64,000 bases of DNA, taken from NCBI GenBank assembly GCA_004352715.1, contig SCFE01000105.1, positions 1,653,511 through 1,717,510 on the forward strand, in the 5' to 3' direction. A model generated the notes under the pieces. The model saw only the letters and a program-made list of their open reading frames with translations. It ran no database searches and had not been told where the DNA came from. Origin of the DNA: Hofstenia miamia. Its lineage: Eukaryota; Xenacoelomorpha; Acoela. A program made the translations under genes and the position numbers. Shown piece after piece: positions 46,064-58,129 of this stretch. Each line of letters begins with the position of its first letter. Within the stretch, counting starts at the first letter, position 1.

Positions 46064-47502
46064 AAGGTGATCACTTAGTCACTATTTTAGTGGCTAGTCA
46101 CTAATGGTCACGAATTGGTAACTAATTTCTTCACGAGTCACCAATGTCACTATTTTTGTGGTACTTGATTGATCACCCCAATTAAACACGAGGAGGGTGA
46201 GGGGAGTGCCATCTTGAAGCCCTGCCTAATTAATCCAGAATTGGTGAGGGCAGGATTGGGTTGATATTTAATGTACAATGTTAAGATAGCGTAGGAATTA
46301 TGTTGTTTGAATGTAAATTCATATCTTGCTTTTGTTTTGATGGGTATATTTTATACATAAGAATCATTATTTGCCACTACTTCATTCCTTTCTGTATATA
46401 TTTGAATATAGTTGTTTAGAACATTTTGTATGTTATGCACAATGTATATTTTCAGTTTGAGATGCCTTGCAAGTATTCTTTTGCTCTATGCGAAACCTAT
46501 GCATGGGTGCTTCTAGTAGCGGAAGATGATACGAAAGTTAGATGCAAAGTGGATGAATCAGTCATAAGCATAAAGTTCGGTTTTCAGAAGCTGAAGCAGA
46601 ACGAAGAACAAGCTCTGCATATCTCTAAAATTCAAGTGTCTTCTTTCACTATGTTCATACTGCCTGATATGTATGTACATGTTTCAAAATTCTGGTTGAG
46701 GGTTGAAAATTTACTGTGGACGTACAAAGTGGCAGTACATTGTTAACCATGCTATTGTGGTGCATGTTAAAATTGCTGATATGGCTGCAAACTATAAAAA
46801 AAGACTAGCCACGTTTTGTACCGCTTTTGATTTGAGTTCATCTGAAGTAATTGACACCCTCAGTGGTCAACCTGAATTCCAATAAATGACCCTCCTTGAA
46901 CTTTTTAAATCTAAGAAGTTACCCCAATGCACTGCCCTTTTAGTAGAACGCATGGGAGTTATTTTCCTCAAAACATGATAGTAGAGTCTGGGTTTTCGAA
47001 AATGAAGACGGCAGAAATAGTTTTCCAAGTTAATCTGTCCGGAAATACGTATAACAATATTCGATTGATAAGAGCACTTTAATCGCGAAAATTTTAAAAG
47101 CTACAAATTTCCGTCACATTTATTGAATGATGTCAAAAAGCAAGTGTCATTTGTAAATCAGATGAGAAACACTATCGAGACTTAAAAAAGCCTAATGAAG
47201 AGCTGGCCAATTCTGTGATAATTGAAATTGGCGTTTTTAAGCAGCCCAAACGAAGTGAAATCGCAGAAGTCGATAATGAGATAAAGAAAGCCGAAAAGGC
47301 GCTAGAGGCGGCACGAGCGAAGAAAAAAAGACTTAACGAGTCATTGGCTGCTCAAGCTGGACACAGTGACTCTCTATCTCCTTCTGGCATAAATCAATTT
47401 TTCAAAAAATAAATTTTTGATTCTCTACATTGTTTTAATTTATTTAGTTTTATAAGCAAAAATACTAGGTCACTATTGTTTTCCAAAAAAGTGGTCATCC
47501 TG
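46064..47502 (+). mobile_element. hAT transposon remnant with BED-like finger and 8-bp TSD
   Basis: Both sides carry TTTTATGC (46056-46063, 47503-47510), a perfect hAT-type duplication. The ends AAGGTGATCACT and AGTGGTCATCCTG are diverged inverted repeats. On the + strand, DDTKVRCKVDESVISIKFG then KLKQNEEQALHISKIQ corresponds to the N-terminal BED-type finger of hAT proteins (C-x2-C ... H-x4-H), with the second Cys and one His lost. Later pieces are YKKRLATFCTAF and a coiled coil (EIAEVDNEIKKAEKALEA) near 47260. At 1.44 kb it is internally deleted and broken. Confidence 0.7.
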
Positions 47503-47913
47503 TTTTATGCTCTCTCTAGTACACAATGATGCACTTAGCATTTTATTCTACATTGGGCCCCCTCTAAAAAAATTTCTGTATCCACTCCTTCAGTAATACA
47601 TCGCTTTTGTTCAATTGGAATAAAAAGTAGTCGCTACTAAGTAGCATCAATCGCAAGTAGCGTAATGATTTGTATTGCAATTCAGTGGAACACGAATTAC
47701 AAAATTACAATTAACATGTATTTTAATTTATATCACTATAAGAGTTCAGGGCCTGAACTTCAGGCGCGTGCTGAGTTAACAAAATCTGTCTATCCCTTCA
47801 ACTAATTCCCTCTGAAATTTGTCACGTGCTAATGTGTTTAGAAGTCCATGTGTTGAGTATGGTTTTCAATTATTATATTTTATAGGATATCAATAATTAA
47901 ATTCACTTTTTAG

Positions 47914-48133
47914 GACTCCAAAATTATGTCATGGTGGGATTACGGTTATCAAATTACAGCTATGGGCAATAGAACAATTCTTGTTGACAATAACACATGG
48001 AATAATACTCACATTTCACGTGTTGGCCAAGCCATGTCATCAACAGAAAACCACGCATATGGAATTATGAGGGAATTAGATGTTGATTACGTTCTTGTAA
48101 TTTTTGGTGGCTTAGTGGGGTATTCTTCAGACG
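47914..48133 (+). CDS. STT3A: STT3A, exon with the WWDYG motif
   Basis: It contains [19 protein letters not shown]. The W-W-D-Y-G motif binds the hydroxyl residue of the acceptor sequon and is invariant in active STT3. It also has the conserved DNNTWNNTH with its own N-glycosylation sites, then [13 protein letters not shown]. 220 nt, phase 0 to 1, with a weaker donor G|GTAGTT. The acceptor is preceded by a long T-run. It is intact, with no substitution in the motif. Confidence 0.95.
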
Positions 48134-48373
48134 GTAGTTTTTTAGCTAAACATATTTAGTTGCCCAAGTTTCTAGCGGCCCTATTTTTACGCGTGCATTA
48201 ACCCTCATTATCCCACATACATTTACATCTTTAATTTACCATTTGTCTTAATTTTCTAGACATGTATTTTGCAATAAATGTATGCAATTTATTATTATTA
48301 ATAAATTATTATTATTATTATTAATTCTCTTTAACTATATTAGCTGACACATGTTTAAGTCAGTATCATTCAA

Positions 48374-48975
48374 TCAGATGTACTTTTTTGCAAATATTTC
48401 CCACAAGTTGGAGTCAATTGGTACAAAATATAATATTTTTGAGCAAATTGCAAAAGTTGTATTGAAAACACAACATAGCATAAGTCTAATAAAAATTGCA
48501 CATTGTGTGCCATGAAAACACTTTAACACTTTAGTTTTTTTCTCAGTGCGATGCTCCTTATAGGCCACTTTCTGACACAAACTGCAAATTTCTCTGAGAT
48601 TACTTTCATTTTTTGGGTGTGCAAACTTGACTTTTTTCCGGTTTTTTAAGTTCTCTGAAACCCCATTGTGTAAACAGCATGTTGAACAGCCAGTGGTAAA
48701 TGTACGTTTTCATTTCATCTTTTTGGATATTTTTCTTTGATAAAGTCATACACAATTGCTTTAGAAAAACCTTTTGTGTATGTTTATATCCATCCCTTTT
48801 CATTAGTAAAATGCATTTAAACATGAAACGTCCTTGATGTTGAAGAAAACCAGTACAAGCCAGCAATAAACCTTATGTCTGCAGGAATATTCTTCAACTG
48901 CAGCATCCATTCTGTCTCTGCTACCTTTTCTTTTGTTGTAGTCTAAAATCATTATAGCATTTTTTGAGCCCCTAT
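48374..48975 (-). pseudogene. piggyBac transposase C-terminal remnant
   Basis: The minus strand reads LDYNKRKGSRDRMDAAVEEY, the piggyBac Y-N-x-x-x-G-G-V-D-x-x-D block with GGV changed to GSR. It continues with WLVLVFFNIKDVSCLNAF and, in shifted frames, LLMKRDGYKHTQKVFLKQL, then a Cys-rich end (CSLCQKVAYKEHRTEKKTK) like the C-terminal cross-brace finger. The upstream DDE part is not seen. No TTAA-flanked ends were located. Confidence 0.6.
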
Positions 48976-49539
48976 AGAAATAGTATCATGATGATGCATT
49001 GTGATAAACAATATTAATGATATATTTTTCTTTGAAACATATGAGCATACTGTAATCTTGCTGAAATTATTATTACGACATTTTTATAACAACATATGAC
49101 AACCAATTGTTTATATTTACCATTTCTGAATGTGATTCCAGGAAAACGAGAATCTATGCTGATCACTTGCTAATTCAATTTTCTGTCGTAAAATTCTAAT
49201 CAAGCGAATTTAAGTATCAGTTAAAATTGAAATTATCTTCAAAATCTAAAAACATCTGTTTTGAATACTTGAGGTTGTTAGATTTTTAGTAGAAAATGAA
49301 GGTACAACAAAAATAGATGTTGCGGAAACCTGTTCAGATTTTGGTAATAACTATTGAGCCTGTTAATAGGATTAGGACAATGGTAACCGGGAAAAATTTA
49401 TTGAGAATGGTTTTTAATGTAAACTCTTGACTTCAGCATCTATTAATAATATGGAAGTACCTGCAAAATTCCAAGTAATTAATTACAAACCTTATAAAAC
49501 CATCTTTTAGATCAAAACTAACTTTCAAGGGAAATTTTA

Positions 49540-50290
49540 TTATGTATATGAGGAAACAATCAAGGTTTTTATTCTCCTAGATATATCTGTAACTCTCTCC
49601 AGTTTTTCATTGAGGATTTGATCCGTAAATGTGCTTTCAATATTTAAAATAGCTAACCTGTTCACACGTTTTTGACCCATGTTCAGGCTTCTTAAGGTGA
49701 TGAAAGAAAGTTCTGATGAGTAAGTCATTTAGCTGATTTTGAAAAAAATCCTGGTACATGTTCATTATAAATAAGTTTAGTCTCGATTGAGCTATGAAGC
49801 GTTGTAAGTGAGTGTTTAATCGTCGTAGCCGTGAAAATGCTTGAAGCTATCTTAGCTGAATTTGCCAGATGCAACTGATGACTTGTGGTTGTTACCCCAA
49901 TCACAGCCAACATATCAGACAAAGCACTATCAGTTTCTTTCGGCTTTAGAAATAGCTTCAAGGATAGGATTGCTCTAGGATTTTAACTTCAATACGTCAA
50001 TGCTGTCGCCATATTGACCAGACACCAGCTCATACTCCGAATCTTCTACCTGTTCATCATTCCAACCATTAATTATGATATTTTCAACAGCAATGGGAAC
50101 TGGCAGTACTCGATTACTGCATAATAATCTGCTGGATACTTTTGTTTTTGTATGTGAATTGGTGAAGCTAGCTATAATTACTCCAAGTGTTTTGGAGGAA
50201 GCACATTTCTTGGTGCAGAAAAAATTATCACATCACTAAATAGAACCAAAAAGTCAAGCATAATAGGTACTGAAGACACAGCTATATTAA
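49540..50290 (-). pseudogene. hAT transposase C-terminal remnant
   Basis: SSELSFITLRSLNMGQKRVN then RLAILNIESTFTDQILNEK (49590-49730) matches the hAT dimerisation segment (R-L-x-x-L-x-x-L-N-I-E ... I...K). Upstream frames (49725-49961 and about 50000-50200) are open in places but give no further recognisable domain. Stops throughout. Confidence 0.5.
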
Positions 50291-50873
50291 CGCAGTGTAT
50301 TTGACATAAATTTTGACACAAATTACTTTAAAAAGTTTAGAATCAAATTTAAAATCTTTGCTAGGGAGCTTTCTGTGTGAGAATCCTCTTTAGGTAACTA
50401 CCACTCTCGCATCCTTGCGCTTTGTAAACACCCTGGTTTTAATACGTTAAAAAATATCGCATACACAAGCGCGCTGTGGCAGTACTCTGACTGTAAGACA
50501 TTGTTAAACAACATTACATTTTCTCTGCGGGGAAAACACAATATATAAATCCAGTGCACAATCTTTCTGTGCGAACGCCCCTAATTCATGTGAAATGCAA
50601 TTAGCATTACGTGGTTTTTGAAGATCTTTACTTTAAATATCATAGTCTCCAAAAAAAATCCATATTTAATTTAATGCACCTATTTTGTTTGTGAAATTTT
50701 AAATGAAATTTAATAAGTGTTTAGTGATTTATTTTTTACATTCCTGCGTTCAGCTATTGGTTTTTTGAAATATGAAAATGTCATCTAAAATTATATTTAA
50801 CATTTTTCTGATTACTGTTTTTGAAAATGTAAATACAATGTTTCAAATTTAAAAAAGTTTAATATACATTTAG

Positions 50874-51062
50874 ATATCAATAAATTTCTTTGGATGGTCA
50901 GAATTGGAGGTAATACTGAACGAGGACAGCATATAAAAGAAGAGGATTACTTTTCAGCTACTAAGGAGTTCCGTGTAGACAAGGAAGGATCCGAAACTCT
51001 CAAAAATTGCCTTATGTACAAGTTATGTTATTATAAATTCGGAAAGGTCTTCACTGAAGGCG
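50874..51062 (+). CDS. STT3A: STT3A, exon
   Basis: After ACATTTAG the split Asp codon completes [13 protein letters not shown], followed by the lumenal-domain block [20 protein letters not shown]. 189 nt, phase 1 to 1, donor G|GTACGC. The region [16 protein letters not shown] is the variable loop. Intact. Confidence 0.95.
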
Positions 51063-51069
51063 GTACGCA

Positions 51070-53630
51070 ATTGTTACTTTATTTTTCTAGAAATTAACTA
51101 ATGTAACAGTGTTAATAATTAGTGTAATTTTGAAAATTACTGGTTCTATGAATGATATTTCACTGTTATTGTATACTGTATGAAAAGAATTTTTACGACA
51201 AACATACTATCGATTTTACAAAAATATAATTTCATTTTTAATATGGTTGAAAAACAAAATGAAAATCTCAATGTGACCTTTAGGTCTGCTCATCATCAAC
51301 TACGCGAGATAACGTCTGCTGCAATATATTGTCAAGTAGTATGAATCATTACGCATTTTGATCCACGGCAGTAGGTACTGCACAAGTAGTTCACAAACCA
51401 ATTAATTCAGTTTTGAACTGTGCGATTTGTTATAAATATCCTTGAATTGATAGAAAGCGTAATCTCCAGTTTAAGCAGGTTCTTGAATCTGTTTAGGGTG
51501 CATAGCAAGGCTTTCATGCAGTTGCAGCTCATCAGCGTTGATCCTCTTTTAAATGATTATGAAAGCAACGTTTCTATAGTTAACTTTTGCAATACAGTTC
51601 ACAAATAAATTTTAGCAACAAACCATATTCTGCATACTTTGTAACAGTACTAAACTTGTATTCAAATCATTGCCTTTTGCCTTTATGGTGTTGCTTATAA
51701 TTTATATATAATATCAGACATCTTGTCTGACATATGACTGCAGTGTCTATAAAGCACTATTCCAAGATTAATGTTAACCATCCGCATAAAAACATAGACT
51801 TACAACAGTGCACATTACATTAGTACTGCTGTAAACTATATGAAATTGTCAACAAGAAAAAATTACATGAATATATCCCAAAATAAATGTTTTTATTGTT
51901 GGACAGCATTAGTTGTCCAAAGCAATTTATTGCCATTGGCCTATCGTGAATCACTGCAACACACTTTTTCTGTGTGGTTCCAGCTTTTGTAACACTTGCT
52001 TTTAGAATTGAATCGTTAAATTATATCCTCTGAATTTCTTTTCATAAATTCAATTTACACTAAATAGTGATACACACGGGCCATGTTTGTTAACTTTGGT
52101 ATTGAAATTCTGCTTTTAATGCATTTCCTCCAAGAAAAGTCCAGCTTTTCTCTATAGATTTATACAAAGCATTTTTGGATCTGTTTACAGTTTATAGGAT
52201 AAAAGAGCTAAATTCATGTTTAGCTTTGGAGGTGGTGTAAGAATTCGTCAATTCATTACATTTTAATTAGGAAACCAGTTCTATGGGTAGTACATTTCAG
52301 TCTGTAGTAGCTTGCGCAGGCTGTTTTCTGATTTGAATTGATAAAAGAATTAGTACGCTGTGCAAATATTAACGTGAAATGCATGCTCAGAAAGCACAAT
52401 AATTTGCAATTTCCAATATTGAAGTGAATGAAAATGCCAATGAATTATAATACAGAAATTTGGGCAATAACATTGATTGCTTAATAGAATGAATTTTTAA
52501 TTAAATCAGATCAGACACTACACCTTTTCAAGATCTATATCAAAAATAGTAAGGTCAAATTCAGAGTGTTCAGAATCTTCAAATTTCTTTTATTTTATTT
52601 GTATAGGGCTATTAATATAGATTCGATTCCAGAATGAACAGAAGAGGTTTCAATAACAATAATGGCCTCTTCTGTGTGAAAACTTTTATAATAGAATAAT
52701 AATTATTTTTATGTATACAAGTTAGTAATGCTACATATATTTGAGGTAGTGCAAATCACATTATTATACTAACTAAATAATGTAAAAGGCCACACATTTA
52801 AACGATATTATATTAATGTAAATTAATTCATCCACACTATATATTATTCATCATTATGTGCGAATTTTGATCGATTACATTTTTTGCTATGAACATTGTC
52901 TAGATTGGTGAAATCATAAAATTCAAAAAATGTTTCACATAGAACTATTTAGTGTGTACGAATTGGTATTTAAATTATGTCAATAGCATAAAAGTTCATG
53001 GAGCAATAGGTCTGTATTCTATATTTGTGGCCATAGCCAACCACATCGACTTCAACTTCTCCTCAAACGCAGAAATTCTTCATCTGAATCATTACAAATT
53101 TTTTTAAACTTCTTATTTCTTAAACAATGAGATTGATTCTTCAGCAGAATAATATACATATGAATTTGCATTCATTTCACAAAAACCCATAAAGAAAAAA
53201 AACATAGAATACATGCATATGGTTTTGTCCGGGATATCCGTGGGATCCCGTAAAAATCTCCACGGAAAATCTCGTGGGGTGCAGACGAAAATTCTACCTG
53301 CCATAATGTCAATAGTCGTAGTGCTTCTACATATGTCATTTGAAATCTTCCAAATCCAAATTTGCAATGATTTTAAAATATATTTTGTTTACTTCAAAAT
53401 AGATATAAAGAAGCTCTGAAAACTGCATAGACATTGGTAATGGCTCTAAATTATATATTTTCTATATATTATCTATACAAGAAATCGTCTATTCGTAAAT
53501 TTGCAGATCCAAAACATTGTTGCTGGACAACATAATCGTTGAGTAATAAAGGCCCTCGTGTTCCTTCGCCTTGATATGGTTTATGAAAACTTGAAGATTT
53601 TGGATGTTCTGAAATTGATCTTACTTTTCC
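51070..53630. other. Intronic, no clear feature
   Basis: AT-rich. At 52507-52533 a stretch ACTACACCTTTTCAAGA recurs in the arm of the palindrome at 54896-54987, so a repeat family may be present. A GAAGAGG...CCTCTTC hairpin lies near 52650. Confidence 0.35.
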
Positions 53631-53637
53631 TGTAATA

Positions 53638-54894
53638 ACGGGTGATCACTAAAACATCTGGACAAAATTTGAATCAATAAAGCAACAAATCAGAATATAT
53701 TTATTAACAGTAATTTGGCCAAAGGTAAAGAACATTAATATTTAATTACATATATTTATCAAAAAGTAGTGTCGAGTCCATTTCTTCTTGCTCTCCCAAG
53801 TTTTCTTTTCACGTCAGCCATCATGCCATGTACAACAGTGGAATCCACTTTCGTCAGAGCGACTTATGCGAGACTTAAGAGACTCCAAAGTCTCTGTATG
53901 CCAATTATCTTTGTGCACATGACCCTTAAGTATCTCCCAAAAGTTTCTTATGGGTCTCAATTGAGGAAAGCTGGTGGGTTGAATTCTGTGTATACAAAAT
54001 TGATGTCCATCTCCTCAAAAGTCTCAACTGTCAATTTGGCCGAAGCCAAATCTGACCAAAATAAATAGTTATCACTATGATGCTCATTCAGAAATGGTAC
54101 CAGTTTGCTCTTTATACATTTCTCGATATAACACTCTTTAGTTACTGCTTGCCTAGATAGTACCTAGGGTTTAGAAATCTCTTTGTCACTGATGGCAAGC
54201 CAAAACAGTACATATTCCTCAAATTTCTTTGTTTCGATGTTTTGAACATGCAAATGCATCACCTCGTTCTGTCGCATATTTCTGATTTCTGCCAATTGTT
54301 GGATGACTTAAGCAGAAATATGACTCATCATCCATTACACTGCTAATTTCTTCTGGCGAATTGCACAATTGTCGGTAGAGTCGGTCAATTCTTTGAACTT
54401 GTTTTTCTTTCTGTATCTCTGTTGAATATGGAACCTTTGTTTTCTTAAATGTTTTCATACCACTCTCCTGCAAGATTTTATTCACGTAAGGTCTTTGTGA
54501 TGGACCATTGACTCGGGCTACATCTTTAATCATCTTTGATTTTGTAGCATCATTCATAAACTTCGAAAGCCGACCAGAACCGATTTTTCTCTCTGCTTCC
54601 GGAATTGTCGAATTGTCAGTTTTGAATAATACTGTATATTGTGGAGCGAGAAATACCCATGAAGGTAAAATGTTCCTTTTTCATTTCTGGATAGTTTGCA
54701 TAAAACTCAGCGATCAGCTCGCACTTTTGCGCTCCTCATTGAGATTATTCATATTTGAAATTATATCAAATTAATCGATAATACTGTGTCAAATGGTTCA
54801 TTTTTGAATCATTATTTTTAATAAATTATTTGGTTGTAAATTAATTGCTTATTTTACTTGTTTTATTTTGTCCAGATTTTTAGTGATCACCCGT
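53638..54894 (-). mobile_element. Near full-length Tc1/mariner-type element
   Basis: Terminal inverted repeats ACGGGTGATCACTAAAA, then TCTGGACAAAAT close by, at both ends, flanked by TA (53636-53637, 54895-54896). Total 1257 bp. Minus-strand pieces: an HTH-like N-terminal region (54219-54557, with ARVNGPSQRPYVNKILQE and later VMDDESYF carrying the first catalytic Asp), FWSDLASAKL, and QLRPIRNFWEILKGHVHK, where an acidic residue is expected in place of the second Arg of RPIR. Stops and frameshifts break it. It lies in the last STT3A intron. Confidence 0.75.
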
Positions 54895-54895
54895 T

Positions 54896-54987
54896 AGGTC
54901 TTGAAAAGGTGTAGTTTTACACTGCTATCCATCTTAGTATGCATACTAAGATGGATAGCAGTGTAAAACTACACCTTTTCAAGACCT
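54896..54987. repeat. 92-bp perfect palindrome next to the mariner end
   Basis: AGGTCTTGAAAAGGTGTAGT and its exact inverse meet at TATGCATA with no spacer. Its first base is the last base of the mariner TA flank. Non-coding. Confidence 0.85.
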
Positions 54988-55694
54988 GTCACAAATAATG
55001 TAACACTCAAGTCAGGGTGAAAATATCAGAATAATATGAACTAAATAATTACTGCAAAACTTCCCCAAAGTTAATGATATGCAAAATTATTGCCGTTGGG
55101 TGTTTTTTACTAAGCTACTACATAAAGCCTCTGAATTTTCCTATCATGTATGAAATTGTCAACTCATTCAACAGAACAAGCTATGTAGATGGTCCTTTGT
55201 TTTTAGCAACAGTCTGTCGTCTTCCTAAAAAATTAATAAACTTTCCTATTCTCTCTTTACATTTCTCCATATGCTATTTCGGTTTGAAGTTTTCGTTGCA
55301 TTGTTGAACTCCTTAACTCATCTAAACTGCATGTAATATATTTTATTGTTTCGATATATCATGCTGATTACCACACATAAAAGACTTAATGTTGGATTTG
55401 AGCATCGTCGCTTACACAGTTGAAATATTTCTTAATTTTAACTTATAAGGCCCTATTAATGCACGCTTTGAAAACAAATGGTTATTTTTTATTCGTGTTA
55501 TAGATTTTTATTACATTTATAATTGCTGCTATTCAACCCTCTTTTAATGAAATAGCAACTTCAACCAATATTCAACTTTTTTTTCCTCATTAATTTGAAT
55601 ACTCTGGCTTTACGAATGCTACATATATATATAATCAGTATATTACAGTTTTCCTTATTTCTAAGATAAATAATTACTTAATTTAATATTTTAG

Positions 55695-55846
55695 GTAAAC
55701 CTTCTGGATATGATAGAGTTCGCAATGTTGAAATAGGTCATAAAGACTTTGAGCTTCAAGTTCTAGATGAAGCTTATACTACTGAACATTGGATTGTTAG
55801 AATATACAAAGTTAAAAAGTTAGACAACAGAGGAAATGTATATTAA
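55695..55846 (+). CDS. STT3A: STT3A, terminal exon
   Basis: The acceptor ATTTTAG completes a Gly codon, then [20 protein letters not shown] and [15 protein letters not shown], ending DNRGNVY and TAA. This short end is the STT3A form; STT3B carries a long basic tail. ATTAAA at 55911 is a possible polyadenylation signal. Confidence 0.95.
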
Positions 55847-55849
55847 GCA

Positions 55850-56460
55850 TATTTTTATACAATATAAAGATCTAACGTTTCTATTTCACAACATTTTGTT
55901 GTTATAAGTTATTAAAATATTTTGTAAATTGGAATTTGGTTTTGTAAAGATTTAAAATATTTTCGTGTTTTTTCACCAGTAATCAAAAATTGTGTTTACT
56001 TAAATCTAGTTTAAGCAGTTTGTAAATCACATTAGATTTTTCAACGTGTATTTGTTTATATAATTTTTTTTTACAGATAATTATACATTGGTCTTTAATT
56101 CTAGTATAAGCTGTTTTCATATCAGTATATTAAGAATTGTATTTGTTACTGGATTGTAAATTTGTTTAAAGGTTTTTATCATCAGGTAGTAACCAATATT
56201 TAAGTGTTTTACAAGCGTTCTTATATTTCTAAGAAATTGTAAAAATATGTTAAACAACTCAAATTTCTATTTAATTGCATTACCTAGTACACTGTTCATG
56301 GATTTGTAAATATTTGTTTTTGTATCTGCACATTTCCCTAAGTTTTATCAAGTAATGTAGCCTTTATTCATATATATTTACTATTTACAACAGATGTCTT
56401 ATCTGAAGATAACAATTTTTGGTAAAAATTGAATTATTAAAAAATATATGTTTTCGAATT
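55850..56460. other. STT3A 3' UTR/flank, no other feature
   Basis: AT-rich, no frame. The 3' UTR probably ends within the first 100-150 bp. Confidence 0.4.
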
Positions 56461-56462
56461 AG

Positions 56463-56546
56463 AAAAAATCAGCAAGACATACTAAGACCGTAATTCCCGC
56501 TAATGTCAAACAGAATCTTGCGGCGATCAGCAAATTTTATAAAAAA
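56463..56546 (+). other. Exon-like 28-codon frame with good splice sites
   Basis: Bounded by GAATTAG and GTAAG, and open throughout in one phase (SARHTKTVIPANVKQNLAAI within it), with coding-like composition. It is downstream of the STT3A stop, so it could start a following gene. Not recognised. Confidence 0.3.
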
Positions 56547-57206
56547 GTAAGTTTAAATTTCAAAAAACAAGACTATCAACATAAAATTCAGTAAAAAGTT
56601 AGTGACAAATTTTTGTAACCCATATAGGGTTGCTGCTGCACGAAAGACCGGTCTATAGCTATAAATTTATGTATATATTCAGTAGCAAATGGATATTTAA
56701 AATTTGTGCACTACAATAATAAACTTTAAGCTTACAATACAGCAATCTACACTACAAACTACAAAACTAAAAAAATTAAAATAACAGAAGAAATCGCGAT
56801 CTAGGAAGATCGTCTTTGATGACAATAATTTCGGTAGATTGTTTTTTCTTAATTTTTTAATAGCTTGATATTCTGCATGCTTATTTTCACTGTAAAAACT
56901 ATATATATATATATATATATATAATGTATGTATATATGTATATATATCTGTGTCCGTTTTGATAACTGTATACACAACAAAGTTGCATGCAAAAGGGAAT
57001 AAACAGTTAAAATCTATTATACAACTGCAGGCAAGTTCCATTAAGCAAAAATCGGCATGCTGAATATACAAGGTGAGCAAAAAGTAACTGTGCACCAAAT
57101 TATAATGCTGAAAAATGTTATCATTACATACAAAAGGTGCAGGAAATGTGAATAAATAGAAAATGTGAATAAGCTAAATGTTGCTAACAAACAAACTCAG
57201 CGTCAT

Positions 57207-57592
57207 CTATAGAAGGTGTTGCATATGCCCACCATTGACGTTTTTGCACAACTCAATCCGCCTCAGCATGTTAGTGAACACTTTATCCAAAGTATCTGGA
57301 GATAACTGTAATATCTGCTGAGTAATAGCGTTCTTGAGCTCGTCGATTGACTGTGGATTGGACGCATACACCCAGCCCTTGAGAGCACCCCATAAGAAGA
57401 AGTCTGGGGGCGTGAGGTCAGGAGATCTTGGGGGCCATATGTTGCGAGAAATTAGTCTCTCACCAAAGACCTTCCGCAAGTGGTCCAGCGATGTGTTGGA
57501 AGTGTGCGCTGTTGCCCCATCCTGTTGAAAATAACTAACCTCTTTCTCGTGTTGGGTGAGTTGAGCAAGAAATGGGTCAATTATTAATGTGC
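57207..57592 (-). pseudogene. Mariner/IS630-type transposase C-terminal half
   Basis: YFQQDGATAHTS holds the second catalytic Asp. WPPRSPDLTPPDFFLWG holds the third, 38 residues later by my count, longer than the 34 of classical mariners. A normal C-terminus follows (RRIELCKNVNGGHMQHLL) and a stop. It is open to the N at 57593. The first catalytic Asp is not present, so this is partial. A degraded second copy is at about 57720-57920. Confidence 0.7.
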
Positions 57593-57954
57593 NATGTTAT
57601 CATTACATACAAAAGGTGCAGGAAATGTGAATAAATAGAAAATGTGAATAAGCTAAATGTTGCTAACAAACAAACAAACAAACTCAGCGTCATCTATAAA
57701 AGGTGTTGCATATGCCCACCATTGACGTTTTTGCACAACTCAATCCGCCTCAGCATGTTAGTGAACACTTTATCCAAAATATCTGGAGATAACTGTAATA
57801 CCGTTCTTGAGCTTGTCGATTGACTGTGGATTGGACGCATACACCCAGCCCTTGAGAGCACCCCATAAGAAGAAATCTGGGGGCGTGAGGTCAGGAGATC
57901 TTGGGGGCCATATGTTGCGAGAAAATAATAATAATGTAATCTGACTTGCCTTGC

Positions 57955-58022
57955 TTATAAATATTCGTTCATCCAATCAGAATAATTTATAAATATTCGT
58001 TCATCCAATCAGAATAATTTAT
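57955..58022. repeat. Two tandem copies of a 32-bp unit
   Basis: ATAAATATTCGTTCATCCAA plus 12 bp, present twice without change. Inside the mariner element's right version. Confidence 0.8.
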
Positions 58023-58129
58023 ACATATATCAATTTACATATGTATAATTGCTTTACATTCGCTCCGATTATGATTTGCTGCACAGTTACTTTTTGCTCA
58101 CCCTGTATAAACGAGTTCTTGTACTATGT

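Larger units (their letters stand above)
57067..58107 (-). mobile_element. Tc1/mariner-type element (two structural versions around an N)
   Basis: Terminal repeats TACARGGTGAGCAAAAAGTA at the left (57067) and inverted at the right (58107), each flanked by TA. The interior contains two overlapping versions: 57067-57592, carrying more transposase, and 57594-58107, with a 17-bp deletion and a larger internal loss, separated by one N. Probably two alleles or paralogous copies joined by the assembler. Confidence 0.7.

Noticed and set aside
53769-54068. 99-aa + strand frame
   Set aside because: Shadow of the mariner transposase, which reads on the minus strand (FWSDLASAKL, QLRPIRNFWEILK).
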